From: Aristolochia californica | Taxonomy: Eukaryota; Streptophyta; Magnoliopsida; Piperales; Aristolochiaceae | Assembly: GCA_029961685.1 (NCBI GenBank) | Contig: JARWKL010000010.1 | Coordinates: forward strand, 13,041,931 to 13,105,930 | Reading direction: 5' to 3' | Length of the DNA stretch: 64,000 nucleotides | In this document: in pieces, positions 62,653 to 64,000 of the stretch | How the letters are laid out: each line of letters opens with the position of its first letter | Numbering within the stretch: position 1 is the first letter of the stretch | Made by a program: the position numbers and the translations under genes | Notes under the pieces: model-generated | The model's database searches: none | Told to the model about the DNA's origin: nothing | Seen by the model: the letters and a program-made list of their open reading frames with translations, nothing else

Positions 62653-64000
62653 GTGCATTACCATTTCGGATGTTCAAATTTGTTTTCAGATCCCAACTTG
62701 AGTTTTCACTCTCCCATTTTTATTGAAAACAAAAAAGATATTAGGCTTAACAAAATGAAAATTTTAGAGTTCATGTATGCAAAAAAAAAAAAATTCAAAA
62801 TTATTTCAGGCACTAAAAATGAACACCGAGGTTTTGTTATCCATGTTCTGGAAATACCACTAGTACAACCCCCAATAATAACTTTGGTGGAATTTTATAT
62901 GAAAGGGACTTGTAACTGATCCTAACATGCTTTAAATGTGGTGGATATGTACGCCAGAAACATGTTGAGGATGCAAGTGGACCTAATGATCCAAAAATTT
63001 CAAGGAAAAGAAAAAATCAAATTCTAGAGTGGTAGGATATTTACCAGAGCCAAAGAACCCACTTTTTTCCTATCCTTAAAAATCACAGATACTTTTTGGA
63101 ACTATCTCTCTCAGTATTTGTGCATTTTCATTTTGGATGTTCAAATTTGTTTTCAGATCCAAACTTGTGGTTTCACTCTCCTATTTTTCTCGTAACCAAA
63201 AAAGATATAAGGCATAACATAATGAAAAGTTTAGAGTTCATGTATGCAAAAAAAAATATTCAAAATTATTTCAGGCACGAAAAATGAACTCCAAGGTTTT
63301 GTTATCCATGTTCTGGAAATTCCACTAGTACAGCCCCATATAATAAGCTTGGTGGAATTTTATAGGAAATGGACTAGTAACTGATCCAAACACGCTTTAA
63401 GTGTGGTGGATATGCATGCCAGAAACATGTTGAGGATGCAAGTGGACCTAATGATCCAAAAATTTCAAGGAGAAGAAAAAATCAAATTCTCAAGTGGTTG
63501 GGTATTTACGAGGGCCAAGCAACCCACTTTTTCCCTATCGTTTAAAATCACAGATACTTTTTGGAACTATCTCTCTCTGCATTTGTGCATTACCATTTCG
63601 GATGTTCAAATTTGTTTTCAGATCCAAACTTGAGTTTTCACTCTCCCATTTTTCTCGAAAACAAAAAAGATATAAGGCATAACGAAAAGAAAATTTTAGA
63701 GTTCATGTATGCAGAAAAAAAAATATCAAAATTATTTCAGGCACTAAAAATGAACTCCGAGGTTTTGTTATCCATGTTCTGGAAATTCCACTAGTACAGC
63801 CCCTAATAATAAGCCTGGTGGAATTTTGAAGAAAGGGACTAGTAGCTGATCCTAACATTCTTTAAGTGTGGTGGATATGCATCCCAGAAACAAGTTGAGG
63901 ACGCAAGTGGACCTAATGATCCAAAATTTCAAGGAGTAGAAAAAATCAAATTCTCAAGTGGTTGGATTTTTACCATGGCCAAACAACCCACTTTTTGCCT
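62648..64000. repeat. 465-bp satellite array resumes
   Basis: The D monomer interrupted at 57838 continues here (GTGCATTACCATTTCGG). It is followed by E 62938 (GATATGTACGCC), F 63403 and G 63868 (GCATCCCAGA), in the same order as in 41.4-43.2 kb and 50.2-52.0 kb. Subtracting the 4814-bp insertion, the step from 57656 to 62938 is 468 bp, which is normal. The array runs off the window end. No gene is supported. Confidence 0.93.

Overview
This window looks like plant nuclear heterochromatin. It holds one very large array of tandem satellite DNA, and that array contains a single nested Ty3/gypsy LTR retrotransposon. I see no cellular protein-coding gene, rRNA, tRNA, other structured RNA or CRISPR array. 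The many 60-150 codon open frames in the AT-rich part are the same satellite sequence read again from each monomer. A plant source is inferred from the retrotransposon (integrase with GPF and chromodomain modules, initiator-Met tRNA primer site) and from the satellite organisation. I cannot name a species.

Layout: (1) 1-4082, a satellite with long monomers of about 673 bp, each carrying an extra block of about 180 bp. (2) 4083-24245, a related satellite with monomers of about 470 bp that lacks this block. (3) A sharp junction at about 24246. (4) 24246-57838, continuing at 62648-64000, a third form with monomers of about 465 bp. All three forms run in the same orientation and align along their length, so they are one family with segment gains and losses. 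I place about 76 anchors of the 465-bp form and about 43 of the 470-bp form. The 465-bp part has clear higher-order structure: blocks of 4 monomers (24.3-27.8 kb), 5 (34.4-38.1 kb), 3 (42.8-45.6 kb), 2 (43.2-48.8 kb), 8 (49.1-54.4 kb) and about 19 (8.84 kb). Hybrid monomers at block edges are the expected mark of unequal exchange.

(5) 57839-62647 is a 4809-bp chromovirus-type LTR element on the minus strand. It has two 374-bp LTRs that look identical by eye, a 5-bp target duplication (CATTT), a primer-binding site and a polypurine tract. Gag, protease and the first part of reverse transcriptase are in one open frame. RNase H, integrase and chromodomain are in a second frame. Between them a deletion has removed the part of reverse transcriptase that holds the YxDD box and has shifted the frame. 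The element is therefore young but cannot supply its own reverse transcriptase. Its gag start codon and its pol stop codon both lie inside the LTRs.

No novel enzymatic or defence system is visible. The features of interest are the three-form satellite with nested higher-order repeats, the sharp junction between forms, and a recent RT-deleted chromovirus inserted into one identifiable higher-order repeat monomer. Identities and alignments were judged by eye; no alignment or database search was run.
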